A DNA stretch of 64,000 bases from Longimicrobiales bacterium (GTDB taxonomy: Bacteria; Gemmatimonadota; Gemmatimonadetes; Longimicrobiales; RSA9): positions 36,991 to 100,990 of the forward strand of contig DATHUY010000107.1 of NCBI GenBank assembly GCA_035461765.1, read 5' to 3'. Position numbers and translations under genes: made by a program. How positions within the stretch are numbered: the stretch's first letter is position 1; each line of letters starts with the position of its first letter. This document shows positions 63,541 to 64,000 of the stretch, one piece after another. The notes under the pieces were generated by a model. That model saw only the letters and a list, made by a program, of their open reading frames with translations, had not been told where the DNA came from and did not search any database.

Positions 63541-63552
63541 GCGAGGACACGG

Positions 63553-63594
63553 GGATTGTCGAATCGGTCGATCTGCAGAAGGGGTGCCGCGTCC
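63553..63594 (-). repeat. REP element copy 4 (right of the transposase)
   Basis: On the minus strand the copy reads GGACGCGGCACCCCTTCTGC followed by AGATCGACCGATTCG. It agrees with copy 3 at 33 of 42 positions by hand alignment. It begins 13 bp after the transposase stop. Confidence 0.75.
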
Positions 63595-63741
63595 GGCTCG
63601 GTGCCGGGCTGGGCTTCGGCGGGCTCCGGCACTGGCGTGCGGCACGGGCATCCGTTACCGTTTCGTCAGCCTTCTACACCGACGAACGTTCCATCAAAGC
63701 AGACACACTCGCCGGGGCCGATGACTGTCGCGCGCGCGAGT

Positions 63742-63770
63742 TTGACAGCAGCAGACCCCGACAGTAGGAT
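63742..63770 (+). promoter_or_regulatory. Sigma-70-like promoter for lepB
   Basis: Consensus TTGACA (63742-63747), 17-nt spacer, TAGGAT (63765-63770). The ATG at 63785 is 14 nt after the -10 box, so the leader is only about 8 nt and has no Shine-Dalgarno. Confidence 0.65.
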
Positions 63771-63784
63771 TTTCAGTGGTTGTA

Positions 63785-64000
63785 ATGCGTGACCCGGTCT
63801 CGTCCGCGAGCGAACCGACTACGGTCGGTGATCCGCGGATCGCCGGCACCACCCGCGGGCCACACTCCAGCGGACGATGGGTCTGGGAATGGACGAAGTC
63901 GTTCATTATCGCATTCGGCCTCTTCCTCATCATTCGAACGTTTCTCGTCGAGGCGTTTCGCATTCCAACAGGAAGCATGGAGAGCACGCTGCTGGTCGGC
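63785..64000 (+). CDS. lepB: Signal peptidase I, 3' end cut by the window
   Basis: The first 72 residues are visible and the frame is open to the last base. A hydrophilic start of about 35 residues leads to the helix SFIIAFGLFLIIRTFLVEAF and the catalytic box RIPTGSMESTLLVG, where the Ser of GSM is the nucleophile of signal peptidase I. The second catalytic Lys lies beyond the window. An in-frame GTG at 63776 is an alternative start. The enzyme removes signal peptides from Sec and Tat substrates at the outer face of the inner membrane. Confidence 0.92.
   Translation, partial: MRDPVSSASEPTTVGDPRIAGTTRGPHSSGRWVWEWTKSFIIAFGLFLIIRTFLVEAFRIPTGSMESTLLVG

Larger units (their letters stand above)
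62515..63594 (+). mobile_element. RAYT unit: transposase gene between inverted REP copies
   Basis: The transposase gene (62590-63540) is bracketed by REP copy 3 (62515-62556, plus) and REP copy 4 (63553-63594, minus), an inward-facing pair. It lies between aldehyde dehydrogenase and lepB. No target-site duplication was seen, as expected for RAYT elements. Confidence 0.8.
63541..63784. other. Gap between RAYT and lepB with REP copy and promoter
   Basis: Holds REP copy 4, a 7-bp stem GTGCCGG (63601-63607) / CCGGCAC (63626-63632) that may be a terminator for the transposase, and the lepB promoter. No gene. Confidence 0.5.

Overview
This GC-rich, densely coding window looks like chromosomal DNA of a Gram-negative-type bacterium with an outer membrane: it carries a Wza-like exporter, a TolC-like channel, lipoboxes and a DegP-type protease. 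It has a bacillithiol deacetylase gene, an MglA GTPase next to a roadblock protein, a large NtrY-like kinase, and many start/stop overlaps (ATGA, GTGA). Together these suggest Gemmatimonadota or a neighbouring phylum. That placement is an inference from gene content and style; no rRNA or tRNA gene was found to test it.

Layout. 1-16.7 kb is one co-directional surface-polysaccharide locus: glycosyltransferases, a Wza-like export protein, a Wzz-like chain-length protein without a kinase domain, a Wzx-like flippase, a KpsS/KpsC-like protein, an O-antigen-ligase/polymerase-like membrane protein, a sugar-nucleotide epimerase, two GT2 enzymes, a large membrane protein and a methyltransferase. 17-20.5 kb holds DAHP synthase, a clan-A glycoside hydrolase lipoprotein and a divergent molybdopterin oxidoreductase. 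20.5-36 kb is mostly housekeeping: dnaX, ybaB-recR with a roadblock/mglA/pgsA/cinA/hydrolase string, grpE-dnaJ, and mnmA facing a cysteine desulfurase. 36-44 kb on the minus strand is a MacAB-TolC-like efflux operon followed by bshB1, then a secreted protein and a creatininase-like protein. 45-50.4 kb is a 1273-residue sensor kinase convergent with a DegP-like lipoprotein protease. 50.7-55.7 kb has a YifB/ComM AAA+ protein and an ABC transporter. 56-59.4 kb is a larE / cysteine desulfurase / thpR / membrane-protein operon. 59.4-62.5 kb is an NtrC-type regulator and an aldehyde dehydrogenase. The window ends with a RAYT transposase and the start of lepB.

The most unusual structure is a 42-bp repeat present four times, always as an inward-facing inverted pair. 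One pair brackets the RAYT transposase gene near 63 kb. The other pair, about 10 kb away, has no gene between its arms and ends 3 bp from the start codon of an ABC transporter ATPase. This looks like a resident REP/RAYT system with a non-autonomous derivative. Other points of interest are a three-cysteine LarE overlapping a cysteine desulfurase, promoter-like -10 boxes exactly 7 nt before ATG (leaderless transcripts), long GGGATC-rich intergenic palindromes, and a creatininase-fold protein with altered metal ligands.
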